Source of the DNA: Phycisphaerae bacterium
Lineage (GTDB): Bacteria; Planctomycetota; Phycisphaerae; Phycisphaerales; UBA1924
DNA length: 64,000 nt
Direction: 5' to 3'
NCBI GenBank assembly: GCA_016793805.1
Contig: JAEUIZ010000057.1
Location: 57,920 to 121,919, forward strand
Shown here piece by piece: positions 8,858 to 18,120 of this stretch; position 1 is the first letter of the stretch; the number at the start of each line of letters is the position of its first letter. Under the pieces are notes generated by a model. It was given only the letters and a program-made list of their open reading frames with translations, was not told the DNA's origin and ran no database searches. The position numbers were made by a program, and so were the translations under genes.

Positions 8858-10013
8858 GCGTTCCCCGCGCGACGTGGGCGATGGCGTCGGCGGCCGCCTC
8901 GGCGGCGTTGCGATCGGCGAAGAGTTCGGTGATGCGCTTGAGTTCCTCGCGCTGCGTCTGTGCCCGTGACGGGTCCGCGATGAGCGACCGCGCCGCCTCG
9001 ACGATCGGGCGGTGGTCGCCAAAGTGCGGGACGAACTCCGGCACGATCTCGCGGAGGGCGAGCACGTTGGGGAGCGTGAAGAACTTGGTCGCCACGATCC
9101 ACCGCGCCACGGCGTGATAGAGGACCGGGTTGGACTTGTAGAACGCGACCATGGGCCGGCGCTGCCGCGCGATCTGGAGCGTGACCGTGCCGCTCTTGAC
9201 GAGCGCCAGATCGCACCAGCGGATCACGGCGTCGGCGTCCCCCGCGGCAACTCGCAGGCCCTCGGGCCACCCGCCCGCGGCCCGGGCCTCCTCGTCGAGC
9301 CGTGCGGCGACTGCCGGCGTCGTCGCCGCCACCACGCCCGTCGTGCCCGGGAACTCCGCCTTCAACTCGCGATACGCGGCCAGCAGCAGCGGGAAACTCT
9401 TGGCGATCTCCGCGGGGCGCGAGCCCGGCATGAGGGCCAGCCTCGGCGAGCCCCCGCCGAACGCCCCCGCGCGCCGATCGAGGTCGGCCTCGTCCAGCGG
9501 GCGATCGAAGAGCGGGTGCCCCACGAATCGCGCCGGGACGCGCCGCTTCTGGAAGAACGCCTCCTCGAAGGGGAGCAGGCAAAGCACCAGGTCCGTTCGT
9601 CGGCGGAGTTTGTGGATCCGCCAGCGCCCCCAGGCCCAGATCTGTGGCGCGACCAGGTGCACGACCTTGCACCCGAGCGACTTGGCCACCTTGCAGATCG
9701 GGAAGTTCGCCGCGGGCGAGTCCACCGGGACGTGGACCGTGGGACGATGGGCTGCGATCCACGCCTCGACGCGATCGTTGATCCGTCCGTGCTCCCGGAT
9801 CTTCTGGATCCCGGGCAGGCCCATCACGGCGTCCTCGCCTGTACGCTCCACGAGCGTCGCGCCGGCCCGCTCCATTTTCGGGCCGCCCCAGGCGTAGACC
9901 GCGATATCGGGGTGGGCGTGGCGGAGCGCCGCGATCACCGACGAGGCGTGGTCGTCGCCGCTGGGCTCGAAGGCTGTGAACAGCACGGAGATGGGCGGGC
10001 GGTCGGCGGACAC
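8826..10013 (-). CDS. lpxB: Lipid-A-disaccharide synthase
   Basis: A 395-residue GT19 glycosyltransferase that joins UDP-2,3-diacylglucosamine and lipid X to form the lipid A disaccharide on the inner membrane. Family marks: E-P-S-G-D-D-H-A-S near the N terminus, G-G-P-K-M, the P-Q-I-W-A-W-G motif, L-P-F-E-E-A-F-F, V-G-H-P-L-F-D, and M-P-G-S-R-P-A-E-I. Length is normal (380-400). Its presence supports an outer membrane with lipid A or a related glycolipid. It lies 39 bases downstream of the response-regulator gene in the same direction, so may be transcribed with it, which is not a usual arrangement. Confidence 0.93.
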   Translation of the reverse strand: MSADRPPISVLFTAFEPSGDDHASSVIAALRHAHPDIAVYAWGGPKMERAGATLVERTGEDAVMGLPGIQKIREHGRINDRVEAWIAAHRPTVHVPVDSPAANFPICKVAKSLGCKVVHLVAPQIWAWGRWRIHKLRRRTDLVLCLLPFEEAFFQKRRVPARFVGHPLFDRPLDEADLDRRAGAFGGGSPRLALMPGSRPAEIAKSFPLLLAAYRELKAEFPGTTGVVAATTPAVAARLDEEARAAGGWPEGLRVAAGDADAVIRWCDLALVKSGTVTLQIARQRRPMVAFYKSNPVLYHAVARWIVATKFFTLPNVLALREIVPEFVPHFGDHRPIVEAARSLIADPSRAQTQREELKRITELFADRNAAEAAADAIAHVARGTLTSPATSRAR

Positions 10014-10052
10014 GGGGCGCAGTCAAGGGGCGCTCGCGTGCGATGTCAACCG

Positions 10053-10679
10053 TCAGAAGCCGGCATCGACCAGCCAGCCCGAGGGGGCTTGCCCGAGCGC
10101 ATCCGCGATCGAGAGCAGCGACTCGAGGCTCGGCAGGTGCGTCCCACGCTCGATCGAGGACAACTGGCTCACCGAGACCCCGGACGCGTCCGAGAGGTCA
10201 CGCAGCGTCCACCCGCGCGCGGTGCGATCCTCGCGGATGCGGCGGCCGAGTTCCTGCCGCAACCGATCCTGCGGGCGGCGGCCGAGCCCGTGCCGGGCGG
10301 CCGCTTGCGAGAGGACCCGCCGGAGGTCCGCGAGCGAGAAGGGCTTGGCCAGGTAGTCGAACGCCTCCTGCTTGAAAACCTGGCGCATGCTTTCGAGCGA
10401 TGGGTACCCCGTGACCACGATCACGCAGAGGCGCGGCCATCGGCGGCGGATCTCGGCGAGCACCTCCTCGCCCGAGTGCCGGCCCATCTTCATGTCCAGC
10501 AGCACGAGGTCCGGGAGCGAGGTCTCGGCGGCACGATAGAACTCGTCGGGCGTGGCGGCGGTGCGCACCGCGTGCCCATCGGCCTCGAGGATCGTGCGGA
10601 TGTACTCGCGGAAGTCCGCGTCGTCGTCGAGCGCCACGATCGAGAGGGGGTGTGGGCCGTCCGGGCCTGTCTCAGGCAT
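10053..10679 (-). CDS. Response regulator with C-terminal XRE-type helix-turn-helix
   Basis: A 208-residue protein. The receiver domain (about 10-130) has acidic pocket D18-D20, phospho-acceptor D62 in V-L-L-D-M-K-M-G, T90 and K112 in Y-L-A-K-P-F. A linker leads to an XRE/Cro-type domain (about 143-205) reading W-T-L-R-D-L-S-D-A-S-G-V-S-V-S-Q-L. Its ATG at 10679 lies inside the end of the histidine kinase gene (8-base overlap), so it is the partner of that kinase. Receiver-XRE fusions are less common than winged-helix or Fis-type outputs. Target genes unknown. Confidence 0.88.
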   Translation of the reverse strand: MPETGPDGPHPLSIVALDDDADFREYIRTILEADGHAVRTAATPDEFYRAAETSLPDLVLLDMKMGRHSGEEVLAEIRRRWPRLCVIVVTGYPSLESMRQVFKQEAFDYLAKPFSLADLRRVLSQAAARHGLGRRPQDRLRQELGRRIREDRTARGWTLRDLSDASGVSVSQLSSIERGTHLPSLESLLSIADALGQAPSGWLVDAGF

Positions 10680-12261
10680 GGGCCGGCTCCGGGGCGATCG
10701 CGGGGAGCATGATCTCGAAGACCGCGCCGTGGACGCCCTCACGGTTCCGCGCGAGGATGAGGCCCCCGTGCTCGCGGACGATTCCTTCCGCCACGGCGAG
10801 TCCCAGGCCCGTCCCGCGCGAGTCCAGTTTCGTCGAGGCGAACGGCTCGAACAGCCGCGAGCGCACCTCCGGGTCGATCCCGGGGCCCTCGTCGGCGATG
10901 CTGATCGACGCCCAGGGCCGCCCGTCGCGCTCGGTCGTCTCGGCGTCGATGGTCGCGCCCGCGGGCGAGGCGTCGGCGGCGTTGCGCAGGATGTTGACGA
11001 GCACCTGCACGAGCCGATCGCCGTCGCACTCGATCACGAGCGACTCCGGGACGCGGTTGACGAAGCGTGCGCCGCGCGCGTCCCGATCCAGTCGCACGAG
11101 CGTGATGGCCTCGTCCACCAGCGCGCGCACGGGGGTGGGCCTTGTCTGCGGGGGGCGCACTCGGGCGAAGTCCAGCAGGCTCTCCCCGAGCCGCTCCAGG
11201 CGGGTGAGCACGCGGAGCAGGAGTGCCGCGTCGGCCTCGTCCAGGCTGCGCTTCGGGCTGGCGTTGAGCCGCTCGGCCATCCCCTTGGCCACGGCGAGCG
11301 GGGTGTTCAGTTCGTGGGCGATGCCGGCGGACATCATGCCCAGGCTGGCGAGACGGTCGGCGTCGGCGAGGTTCCGGCGCGCCGTCTCGAGCAGGTGGTT
11401 CTTCCGCTTCAGGTCGGTGGCGACGCGCTCGAGTTCGCCGAGGGCTTCGGCCAGGGCACGCTCCTGCCGCCGCAACGCCATGACGGCCGCGTTCCGCGAC
11501 CGCATGAGTTCGCCCAGTTCGTCGGCGGGGATAAGCCGCTCGGGGATCATCTCCTCGGCCGCGTTGCCCTCGCGCACGGCGGCGTCGGCGTCGAGCATCC
11601 GCGAGATGGGCTCGTAGACGTGCTGCGGGAGGATGAAGAGTTCCAGCGCCGCGGCGACCAGCGCATAAATGGCCAGGAGCGCCACCGCGGTCAGTCCGTA
11701 GAGTTGCCACACCGCCTGCCGCGCCTCGGGGATGCGCACCATCACGCGAACGAAGGACTCGCCCTCGGGCCCGGGAACACAGGCCGTCGCCCCGACGGAG
11801 CCGTCGTCGCCGTGCATGTTCACCGGCGTTCGCGGCTGGGCCCGAGCGGCCGACGCGATGGACTCGGGCAGCCCCAGTTCCTGCGCCGATCCCCGGCGGA
11901 CGTCGGCCTCGGGCGCCACACGGCTCCAGGTCGTCGTCTCGCTCGTCGGGTCCGCGAGGAGCACCCGCAGGAGCGCCCGGGCCTCGGTGAACTCGGCCTT
12001 CTCGACGACATCGGAGATCGCGGGGCGAAGCGGGACCACGAGCACGATCGCCGCCGCCAGTGAGAAGACCGTGTGCAGCGTCAGGACCTTCTTTCGCACC
12101 CGCATGGACCCGAGCAGCCCACCGGCCAGTCTCGTTCGGCGCGCGCGCGGCGGGGGCCATGCGGCTGGCGAGGACGCCTCCGGTCCCGTCCGCGCCGGAA
12201 CGTCCGCAACATCGGCCGGGGCCAGTGGTATCGTCTCGTGCTGCAAAGGCGAATGCGACAT
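10672..12261 (-). CDS. Membrane sensor histidine kinase
   Basis: A 529-residue kinase. The first membrane segment is near residues 57-80 (L-H-T-V-F-S-L-A-A-A-I-V-L-V-V), then an extracytoplasmic sensor of about 110 residues, a second segment near 187-212 (L-T-A-V-A-L-L-A-I-Y-A-L-V), a HAMP-like linker, a HisKA domain with G-I-A-H-E-L-N-T-P-L (phospho-His about 315) and an HATPase domain ending with G-T-G-L-G-L-A-V-A-E-G-I. The start at 12261 gives an extra Pro/Ala-rich cytoplasmic leader; the internal M-R-V-R-K-K start is an alternative. It overlaps the response regulator by 8 bases. Confidence 0.88.
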   Translation of the reverse strand: MSHSPLQHETIPLAPADVADVPARTGPEASSPAAWPPPRARRTRLAGGLLGSMRVRKKVLTLHTVFSLAAAIVLVVPLRPAISDVVEKAEFTEARALLRVLLADPTSETTTWSRVAPEADVRRGSAQELGLPESIASAARAQPRTPVNMHGDDGSVGATACVPGPEGESFVRVMVRIPEARQAVWQLYGLTAVALLAIYALVAAALELFILPQHVYEPISRMLDADAAVREGNAAEEMIPERLIPADELGELMRSRNAAVMALRRQERALAEALGELERVATDLKRKNHLLETARRNLADADRLASLGMMSAGIAHELNTPLAVAKGMAERLNASPKRSLDEADAALLLRVLTRLERLGESLLDFARVRPPQTRPTPVRALVDEAITLVRLDRDARGARFVNRVPESLVIECDGDRLVQVLVNILRNAADASPAGATIDAETTERDGRPWASISIADEGPGIDPEVRSRLFEPFASTKLDSRGTGLGLAVAEGIVREHGGLILARNREGVHGAVFEIMLPAIAPEPAHA

Positions 12262-12305
12262 GGGCGCTTGCCAAGTGACCCGCAACGGCTGAGGATACCC
12301 CCACG

Positions 12306-13664
12306 ATGAGCGCCGAACCCGCCGCACCGCCTCGATCCCCGCCGGCGCCCGTCTCGGCTCGCGCCGCGGCCACGCTGGCGCTGGCCCGGCAGACGACGCG
12401 GTTTCCGGACCTGCTCCCCCTTCGCCCCGATGACTCGGGCCTCTCACCGCGAGACGCCGCCTTGGCCCATGCGATCTACGACGCCACGATCCGTCGGTGG
12501 ATCACGCTCGAGCACGTGCTGGACGCCTTCGCCAAGCCGAGGCTGCGTCGGCTCGAGGCCCCGCTCCGGGCTGTGCTGCTGGCCGCCGCGGCACAGGCGC
12601 TGCTCCTCGACCGGATCCCGGCCTATGCGATCATCGACGAGTCGGTAGAACTCGCCAAACGCCTGGTGCGTCCGGGCGCTGGGGGGCTTGTGAACGCGGT
12701 GTTGCGGCGGGTCATCGCGTGCCGCGGGGAGCGAGGTCCCGAGTATGCGAGCGAGGGCGAGGTGCCGTCGGATCGCCTCCCGCTCGCGGACGGAGGTTCG
12801 CTCGTGCTCCGGGGGGCGCACCTCCCTGCCGATCCACGCGAACGTCTCTCGATCGCGTGCAGCCTTCCGCCGTGGCTCCTGGAGCGCTGGACGGCGGAGC
12901 ACGGATCGGCCGGGGCGTGGCGTCTGGCGATGCATTCGCTGTCGGAGGCGCCGATCGTGCTCAACGTCGCGCACGCGCGACCCGGCCCGCCGAAAGGGGC
13001 CGAGCCGCACGACGCGCCGGGATCGGCAGTCTGGGTCGGTTCGCACGCCGACCTTCCCGCCGCGCTCAGCCCCGATGTCTGGGTTCAGGACGCGGCCTCG
13101 GCCCGGCCGGTCGCTGCCGCGGCACATCTCCGCCCGTCGCTGGTGGTCGATCTCTGCGCCGGCCAGGGCACCAAGACGCGGCAACTGCTCGCGACCTTCC
13201 CCGAGGCGAGGGTCATTGCCTCGGACACGGATCCCGAGCGGCTCGCCGCGCTGCGAGCGGCCTTTGCGGGGCATTCGCGCGCGCAGGTTGCGGATCCCGC
13301 GGAAGTCGAAGACCTCGCGCGCGGCAAGGCGGACCTGGTGCTGCTCGACGTGCCGTGCTCGAACACGGGCGTCCTGGCGCGGCGGCTTGAGGCGCGGTAC
13401 CGGGCCGGGCCCGAGCAACTGCGGCGGTTGCTCGAGTTGCAGCGGCAGATCATCGCGGCCGGCGCTCGTCTCCGCGCCCCCGATGGCCGGCTGCTCTACG
13501 CGACGTGCAGCGTCGAGCGGGACGAGAACGAGGGCCAGGCGAGGTGGGCCGCGGGCGCACTGAGGCTGCGGATCGAGCGCGAGGGGTTGCACCTGCCCCG
13601 GGGCAGCCCCGGGGGTCCAGCCCGCGAGTACGCCGACGGTTCGTTCCACGCTCTGCTCGGGTAG
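12306..13664 (+). CDS. rsmB: RsmB-type 16S rRNA (cytosine-C5)-methyltransferase
   Basis: A 452-residue protein with an N-terminal NusB-like RNA-binding domain (about 15-145, I-P-A-Y-A-I-I-D-E-S-V-E-L-A-K) and a C-terminal SAM-dependent methyltransferase. Motif I is V-D-L-C-A-G-Q-G-T-K near 280. The two catalytic cysteines of the RNA m5C family are in D-V-P-C-S-N-T-G (near 348) and A-T-C-S-V-E-R-D-E-N-E (near 399). The product would methylate C967 (E. coli numbering) of 16S rRNA. It is divergent from the histidine kinase with a 44-base gap. Confidence 0.9.
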   Translation: MSAEPAAPPRSPPAPVSARAAATLALARQTTRFPDLLPLRPDDSGLSPRDAALAHAIYDATIRRWITLEHVLDAFAKPRLRRLEAPLRAVLLAAAAQALLLDRIPAYAIIDESVELAKRLVRPGAGGLVNAVLRRVIACRGERGPEYASEGEVPSDRLPLADGGSLVLRGAHLPADPRERLSIACSLPPWLLERWTAEHGSAGAWRLAMHSLSEAPIVLNVAHARPGPPKGAEPHDAPGSAVWVGSHADLPAALSPDVWVQDAASARPVAAAAHLRPSLVVDLCAGQGTKTRQLLATFPEARVIASDTDPERLAALRAAFAGHSRAQVADPAEVEDLARGKADLVLLDVPCSNTGVLARRLEARYRAGPEQLRRLLELQRQIIAAGARLRAPDGRLLYATCSVERDENEGQARWAAGALRLRIEREGLHLPRGSPGGPAREYADGSFHALLG

Positions 13665-13705
13665 CGGTGGTACACTCTGGACCTGTTGCGGAGCGAGCGA
13701 GCCGA

Positions 13706-14167
13706 ATGAACCTCCTGGACATCATCACTCCCGAGTGCATCAAGGCGCCCCTGGCGTCCGTGGACAAAAAGGGGGCGATCGACGAACTCGTGGATTTGCT
13801 CTCGGGCATCCGTCGCGTGGCCGACGCCAAGGCCCTGAAGGATGCCGTCTGGACGCGGGAGCAGACGCGGACGACCGGCATCGGCCACGGGCTCGCGATC
13901 CCGCACGGGAAATGCGCCGGGATGTCGAGCCTCGCCATGGCCATCGGGCGGCCCGCCCAGCCGATGGACTTCCAGGCGATCGACGGGCAGCCGGTGCGGC
14001 TGGTGGTGCTGCTGGCCAGTCCGCCGGATCGCACCAGCGACCACATCCAGGCGCTGGCCCGCATCAGCCGGATCATGATGATGGACGACTTCCGCCAGCG
14101 GGTGTACGCGGCCACGAGCGCGGGCGAGATCTATCAACTCCTCGCCAGCCAGGAGACGCGAGCCTGA
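13706..14167 (+). CDS. PTS IIA (nitrogen/fructose type) domain protein
   Basis: A 153-residue single-domain EIIA protein of the PtsN/fructose type. The phosphorylated histidine is in G-H-G-L-A-I-P-H-G-K near residue 67. The length fits a stand-alone EIIA-Ntr. No EIIB, EIIC or HPr gene is near, which favours a regulatory role over sugar uptake; that is inference. The start ATG at 13706 is preceded by GGAGCGAGCGAGCC. The downstream polyprenyl synthase begins 26 bases after its stop, in the same direction. Confidence 0.87.
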   Translation: MNLLDIITPECIKAPLASVDKKGAIDELVDLLSGIRRVADAKALKDAVWTREQTRTTGIGHGLAIPHGKCAGMSSLAMAIGRPAQPMDFQAIDGQPVRLVVLLASPPDRTSDHIQALARISRIMMMDDFRQRVYAATSAGEIYQLLASQETRA

Positions 14168-14193
14168 ACCCCGACGGGTCCACTCCCGACCCG

Positions 14194-15048
14194 ATGGCGT
14201 GCCTGGAACAGATCGAGCCGGCGCTGGAGCGATTCGTCAACGGGCTGGCCCTGCCCATCGCGCTCGTGGACGCGATCCGCTATGCGGTCCTTGGGCGGGG
14301 CAAGCGACTCCGGCCTGTGCTCGCGTGGCACGCGTGCGCCGCGGTGCATCCCGAGCCGGCCCGCTCGCTCCGCGCGGGCGTGGCCGTCGAACTCGTCCAC
14401 GCCTTCAGCCTCGTGCACGACGACCTTCCTGCGATGGACGACGACGACCTCCGCCGCGGCATGCCGACGCTGCACGTCCATGCGGGCGAGGCGATGGCGA
14501 TCCTCGCGGGCGACGCGATGCTGGCGCTGGCGTTCCAACATCTGGCCGATCCTACCGAGGAGCCTCGCTTGGCCGCGGCGCTCGTCGGCGAACTGGCGCA
14601 CGCGACCGGCGGGATGATCGCGGGCCAGGTCTACGACACGCTCGGTGGCCTGCCGGAGGGGCTATCGGACCTCGATCGCGTGCGGCTCGTCCATCGCAAC
14701 AAGACCGGCGCGCTGATCCGTGCCGCGGTTCGCATGGGCGCGATGGCCGGCGATGCGTCCGCTGGCGATCTGGCCGCTCTCACCCGCTTCGGCGACGCGG
14801 CCGGGCTCATGTTCCAGGTCGTCGACGATTTGCTCGATGTCGAGTCCACGGTCGAACAGACGGGGAAGCGCACCCGTAAGGATGCGCCGTTGGGCAAACT
14901 CACCTATCCCGGGGTCCTGGGGATCGACGGCGCCCGCCGCGAGGTTGAGGACCTCGAGCGCCTCGCGCTTCAGGCGCTCCGTCCCCTTGGTCCGGCGTCG
15001 CACGGCCTGGCGGCGCTGGTCGCGATCCTCGCTCGACGGCGATCCTGA
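14194..15048 (+). CDS. ispA: Farnesyl/geranylgeranyl diphosphate synthase (IspA-type)
   Basis: A 284-residue trans-isoprenyl diphosphate synthase. First aspartate-rich motif D-D-L-P-A-M-D-D-D-D near residue 75, G-K-R-L-R-P near 35, second motif D-D-L-L-D near 209 and the G-K-x-T-Y-P loop near 235. It condenses IPP with allylic diphosphates. The dxs gene of the MEP pathway follows 44 bases downstream, so precursor supply and chain elongation genes are together. Whether the product is C15 or C20 cannot be decided by eye; the symbol is given by context. Confidence 0.85.
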   Translation: MACLEQIEPALERFVNGLALPIALVDAIRYAVLGRGKRLRPVLAWHACAAVHPEPARSLRAGVAVELVHAFSLVHDDLPAMDDDDLRRGMPTLHVHAGEAMAILAGDAMLALAFQHLADPTEEPRLAAALVGELAHATGGMIAGQVYDTLGGLPEGLSDLDRVRLVHRNKTGALIRAAVRMGAMAGDASAGDLAALTRFGDAAGLMFQVVDDLLDVESTVEQTGKRTRKDAPLGKLTYPGVLGIDGARREVEDLERLALQALRPLGPASHGLAALVAILARRRS

Positions 15049-15092
15049 GCCAATCCACACGGAGCCCGGCGTATGATCCGGGGCACCGCGAC

Positions 15093-17066
15093 ATGAGCCT
15101 GCTTTCTTCCATCGCCTCGCCCGCCGACCTCCGCAAACTGCCGCTCGAGCGTCTGCCCGATGTCGCCGCCGAGATTCGCCAGGCGATCTGTGCCCAGGTC
15201 TCGCAGACGGGCGGGCATCTCGCCCCAAACCTCGGCGTGGTCGAACTCACCCTCGCTCTCCACTACGTCTTCGACTTTGCGCACGACCGGCTCCTCTTCG
15301 ATGTCGGGCACCAGTGCTATCCGCACAAACTGCTCACGGGGCGGCAGGCGCTGCTGCCCCGGCTCCGCGCCAAGGGGGGGATGGCAGGTTTCCCCGATCC
15401 GCGCGAGAGCCCGTATGACCTTTTCAGCGTCGGGCACGCGGGCACGGGGATCTCCACCGCCGTGGGCATGGCGCGCGGCGACACCCTCAACGCCGAGTCG
15501 TTCGACCCCAAGTCGCGCCCGGACGGTCGGCGTGTCGCGGTGCTCATCGGCGACGCCTCGATCGTCAACGGCGTCGCGATGGAGGGCCTCAACAACGCGG
15601 GCACGCTCAAGCGGCAGTTCCTGATCGTCCTCAATGACAACGGGATGTCGATCAGCCGGCCGCAGGGGGCCGTGGCGCAGTACTTCGACCGCGTGCGGAT
15701 GTCGCACCTCTACGCCGACTTCAAGCGGTCGGCCAAGGAGTTGCTCAAGCACGTCCCGGGCGGCTCGCTCTTGCATGAGGCGTACCACAAGGCGGGCGAG
15801 GCGACCAAGGCCGTGATCTCCGAGGGCGCGTGGTTCGAGCACTTCGGGCTTGTCACCGTCGGCCCGATCGACGGGCACGACCTGCCCGCGCTGGTCGAGT
15901 TCCTCTCGTGGGCCCGCGACTTTGATCGCCCGATGGTGCTGCACGTCAAGACGATCAAGGGCAAGGGGTTCGCCTTCAGCGAGCGCGACTCGCAGCGGTT
16001 CCACTCCCCGCCGGCGTTCAAACTCGAGCCCACGGACCCCGACTCGGTGGAACTCGCCGCCGAGGGCCGGTCGTTCACCGTCGCGTTCGGCGACGCGATG
16101 CTCGACCTCATGGCCCGCGATCCGCGCGTCGTCGCGTGCACCGCGGCGATGCCCGACGGCACGGGGCTCACGAGGGTGCTCGCGCAGCACCCCGACCGCG
16201 CGTGGGACACCGGGATCTGCGAGTCGCACGCGATGGACATGATGGCGGGCCTGGCCAAGACCGGCGCCCGGCCGTTCTTTGCGGTCTATTCGACCTTCGT
16301 CCAGCGTGCGTTCGACCAAGCCTTCCAGGAGGTTGCCCTCCAGGGGCTGCCCGTGCGGCTGTGTCTGGACCGCGCGGGCCTCGTGGGCGGCGACGGCGCG
16401 GTGCACCACGGGTTCTGCGACGTGGCGCTGCTCCGCACGCTGCCGGGGGCGTGCCTGATGGCGGCGATCGACGAGCCGAGCCTCCGGGCCGCGCTCGAGT
16501 TCATGCGCGAGTACGACGACGGGCTCAGCGCCGTGCGCTACCCGCGCGATCGCGTCTCGGATCGGCTCGCGGGCTCGACCTGCCCCGAGTTCGAGGTCGG
16601 CCGCGCCAGGTTCCTCGGCGGTTCGTGGTCGCTGGGCGACGCGCCGCCCGACGCCGCCGTGCTCGCCTTTGGGACGCCCGCGCTCGACGCCCTCAAGGCG
16701 GCGGAGTCGCTCGCGTCGGAGTACCGCGTGGGAGTCTGGGACGCGCGGTTCGCCAAGCCCGTGGACTCGGCGCTGCTCCGCGACCTGCTCGGCCGCGGGG
16801 TGCCGATCGTGACCATCGAGGACCACTCGATCGTCGGCGGGTTCGGCGCCGCGATCGCGGACGCGGCGCAGGAGATGGGCTTGGACGCGAGCGGGATCGT
16901 TCGGCTCGGGCTGCCGGACGCTTGGGTGTACCACGACTCGCGTGCGGGCCAACTCGCGGAAGTGGGCCTCGATGCGCCCGGGATCGCCCGCGCCATCCGC
17001 CGCGCCGTCGAACGATCCGCACGCGGCGAGCCCGCCGAAGCCCCGCGCGTCGCGGCCAATCACTAA
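15093..17066 (+). CDS. dxs: 1-deoxy-D-xylulose-5-phosphate synthase
   Basis: A 657-residue thiamine diphosphate enzyme making DXP from pyruvate and glyceraldehyde 3-phosphate, the first step of the MEP isoprenoid pathway. N-terminal marks: G-G-H-L-A-P-N-L-G-V-V-E-L, D-V-G-H-Q-C-Y-P-H-K and the ThDP motif G-D-A-S-I-V-N-G-V-A ending N-D-N-G-M-S-I-S. The transketolase-like middle domain has the G-I-C-E-S-H-A-M segment; the C-terminal domain contains the V-T-I-E-D-H-S-I-V-G-G-F motif. Slightly longer than the usual 620-640. The NAD kinase gene follows after 12 bases with its own strong ribosome site. Confidence 0.94.
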   Translation: MSLLSSIASPADLRKLPLERLPDVAAEIRQAICAQVSQTGGHLAPNLGVVELTLALHYVFDFAHDRLLFDVGHQCYPHKLLTGRQALLPRLRAKGGMAGFPDPRESPYDLFSVGHAGTGISTAVGMARGDTLNAESFDPKSRPDGRRVAVLIGDASIVNGVAMEGLNNAGTLKRQFLIVLNDNGMSISRPQGAVAQYFDRVRMSHLYADFKRSAKELLKHVPGGSLLHEAYHKAGEATKAVISEGAWFEHFGLVTVGPIDGHDLPALVEFLSWARDFDRPMVLHVKTIKGKGFAFSERDSQRFHSPPAFKLEPTDPDSVELAAEGRSFTVAFGDAMLDLMARDPRVVACTAAMPDGTGLTRVLAQHPDRAWDTGICESHAMDMMAGLAKTGARPFFAVYSTFVQRAFDQAFQEVALQGLPVRLCLDRAGLVGGDGAVHHGFCDVALLRTLPGACLMAAIDEPSLRAALEFMREYDDGLSAVRYPRDRVSDRLAGSTCPEFEVGRARFLGGSWSLGDAPPDAAVLAFGTPALDALKAAESLASEYRVGVWDARFAKPVDSALLRDLLGRGVPIVTIEDHSIVGGFGAAIADAAQEMGLDASGIVRLGLPDAWVYHDSRAGQLAEVGLDAPGIARAIRRAVERSARGEPAEAPRVAANH

Positions 17067-17078
17067 CGGAGGTCACCG

Positions 17079-18035
17079 GTGCGCCGAGGCGTCGTGCTGC
17101 TCGTGAACCGCGACAAGTCCGAGAGCGCCGCCGCGGCCCAGGAAGCCCGAGGTCTGATCGAGGCGCACGGTCGGCTGGTCGCCGAACTCGACGCGGCCGT
17201 CGGAGGCCCGCCGCCCTCGCCCACGCGGGGCGCCGACCTCATCGTGGTCCTGGGCGGCGATGGCACGCTGATCTCCCAGACCCGGCGCTGCGCCGACCTC
17301 GCGCTCCCGCTGCTGGGCGTGAACCTCGGGAAACTCGGGTTCCTCGCCGAGTTCGACCGGGCCTCGTGGCGCGAGCAGGCGCCGGCCCTTCTCGGCGGCC
17401 CAACGCTCCCCACTCGCACCATCCGCATGCTCCGCGTCGAAGTGGTCGGTCCCCGCGGCGTGCGGTTCTCTGACGCGGCCCTCAACGAGGCCGTCGTCAC
17501 CGCCGGGCCGCCCTATCGCATGATCTCGCTCTCGCTCCGCATCGACGGCATGGAAGGGCCGACGGTCGGGGGCGACGGCATGATCGTCTCGACGCCCACG
17601 GGCTCGACGGCGTACAACGTCTCCGCGGGCGGTCCGATCCTCGCGCCCGATGTCGAGGCCATGGTCATCACCCCAATCGCCGCGCACTCGCTCTCGTTCC
17701 GGCCCATCGTGGTCGGCGCGGGCTCGACGATCGAACTGGGAGTCGCTCGCGTGAATCGCGGCGGGGGCGTGGGAGGAGCCGGGAGTGCGGGAAGCGCGAC
17801 TTCGGGGTCGCCCGTCGCGGGCGTGACGGGAGGGGGGTCGGGAGGGGGGGCGCGCCAGGGCACCACGCTCGTCCTCGATGGCCAGGTCAGCACGCTGCTG
17901 GAAGAAGGCGAGCGGATTGTGATCCGCCGCGACGATCGGCCGATCGTGTTCGTCCGCAACCCGCGCGGCTCGTACTGGAGCACGCTGGTGGACAAGATGC
18001 GCTGGGCCGCGCCGCCCGTGTTCAAGCGGGACTAG
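17079..18035 (+). CDS. nadK: NAD kinase with a Gly/Ser-rich insertion
   Basis: A 318-residue ATP/polyphosphate-dependent NAD kinase. G-G-D-G-T-L near 67 and N-L-G-K-L-G-F-L-A-E-F near 83 are the family motifs, with G-D-G-M-I-V-S-T-P-T-G-S-T-A-Y-N in the middle. Start is GTG at 17079, with GGAGG eight bases upstream. Between the beta strand ending V-A-R-V-N-R and the conserved L-D-G-Q segment there is a roughly 35-residue insert (about 226-261) of Gly, Ser, Ala and Thr, which bacterial NAD kinases usually lack. The insert is encoded by G-rich repeats and is probably a disordered surface loop. Confidence 0.92.
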   Translation: MRRGVVLLVNRDKSESAAAAQEARGLIEAHGRLVAELDAAVGGPPPSPTRGADLIVVLGGDGTLISQTRRCADLALPLLGVNLGKLGFLAEFDRASWREQAPALLGGPTLPTRTIRMLRVEVVGPRGVRFSDAALNEAVVTAGPPYRMISLSLRIDGMEGPTVGGDGMIVSTPTGSTAYNVSAGGPILAPDVEAMVITPIAAHSLSFRPIVVGAGSTIELGVARVNRGGGVGGAGSAGSATSGSPVAGVTGGGSGGGARQGTTLVLDGQVSTLLEEGERIVIRRDDRPIVFVRNPRGSYWSTLVDKMRWAAPPVFKRD

Positions 18036-18120
18036 CCGCATCGAGCGAACGGGCTCGAGGGCGAGAGCGAGGACGCGGGAGGAGACGTCACTTGGCGCGC
18101 GGGTTGGCATCCAAGCCGGT

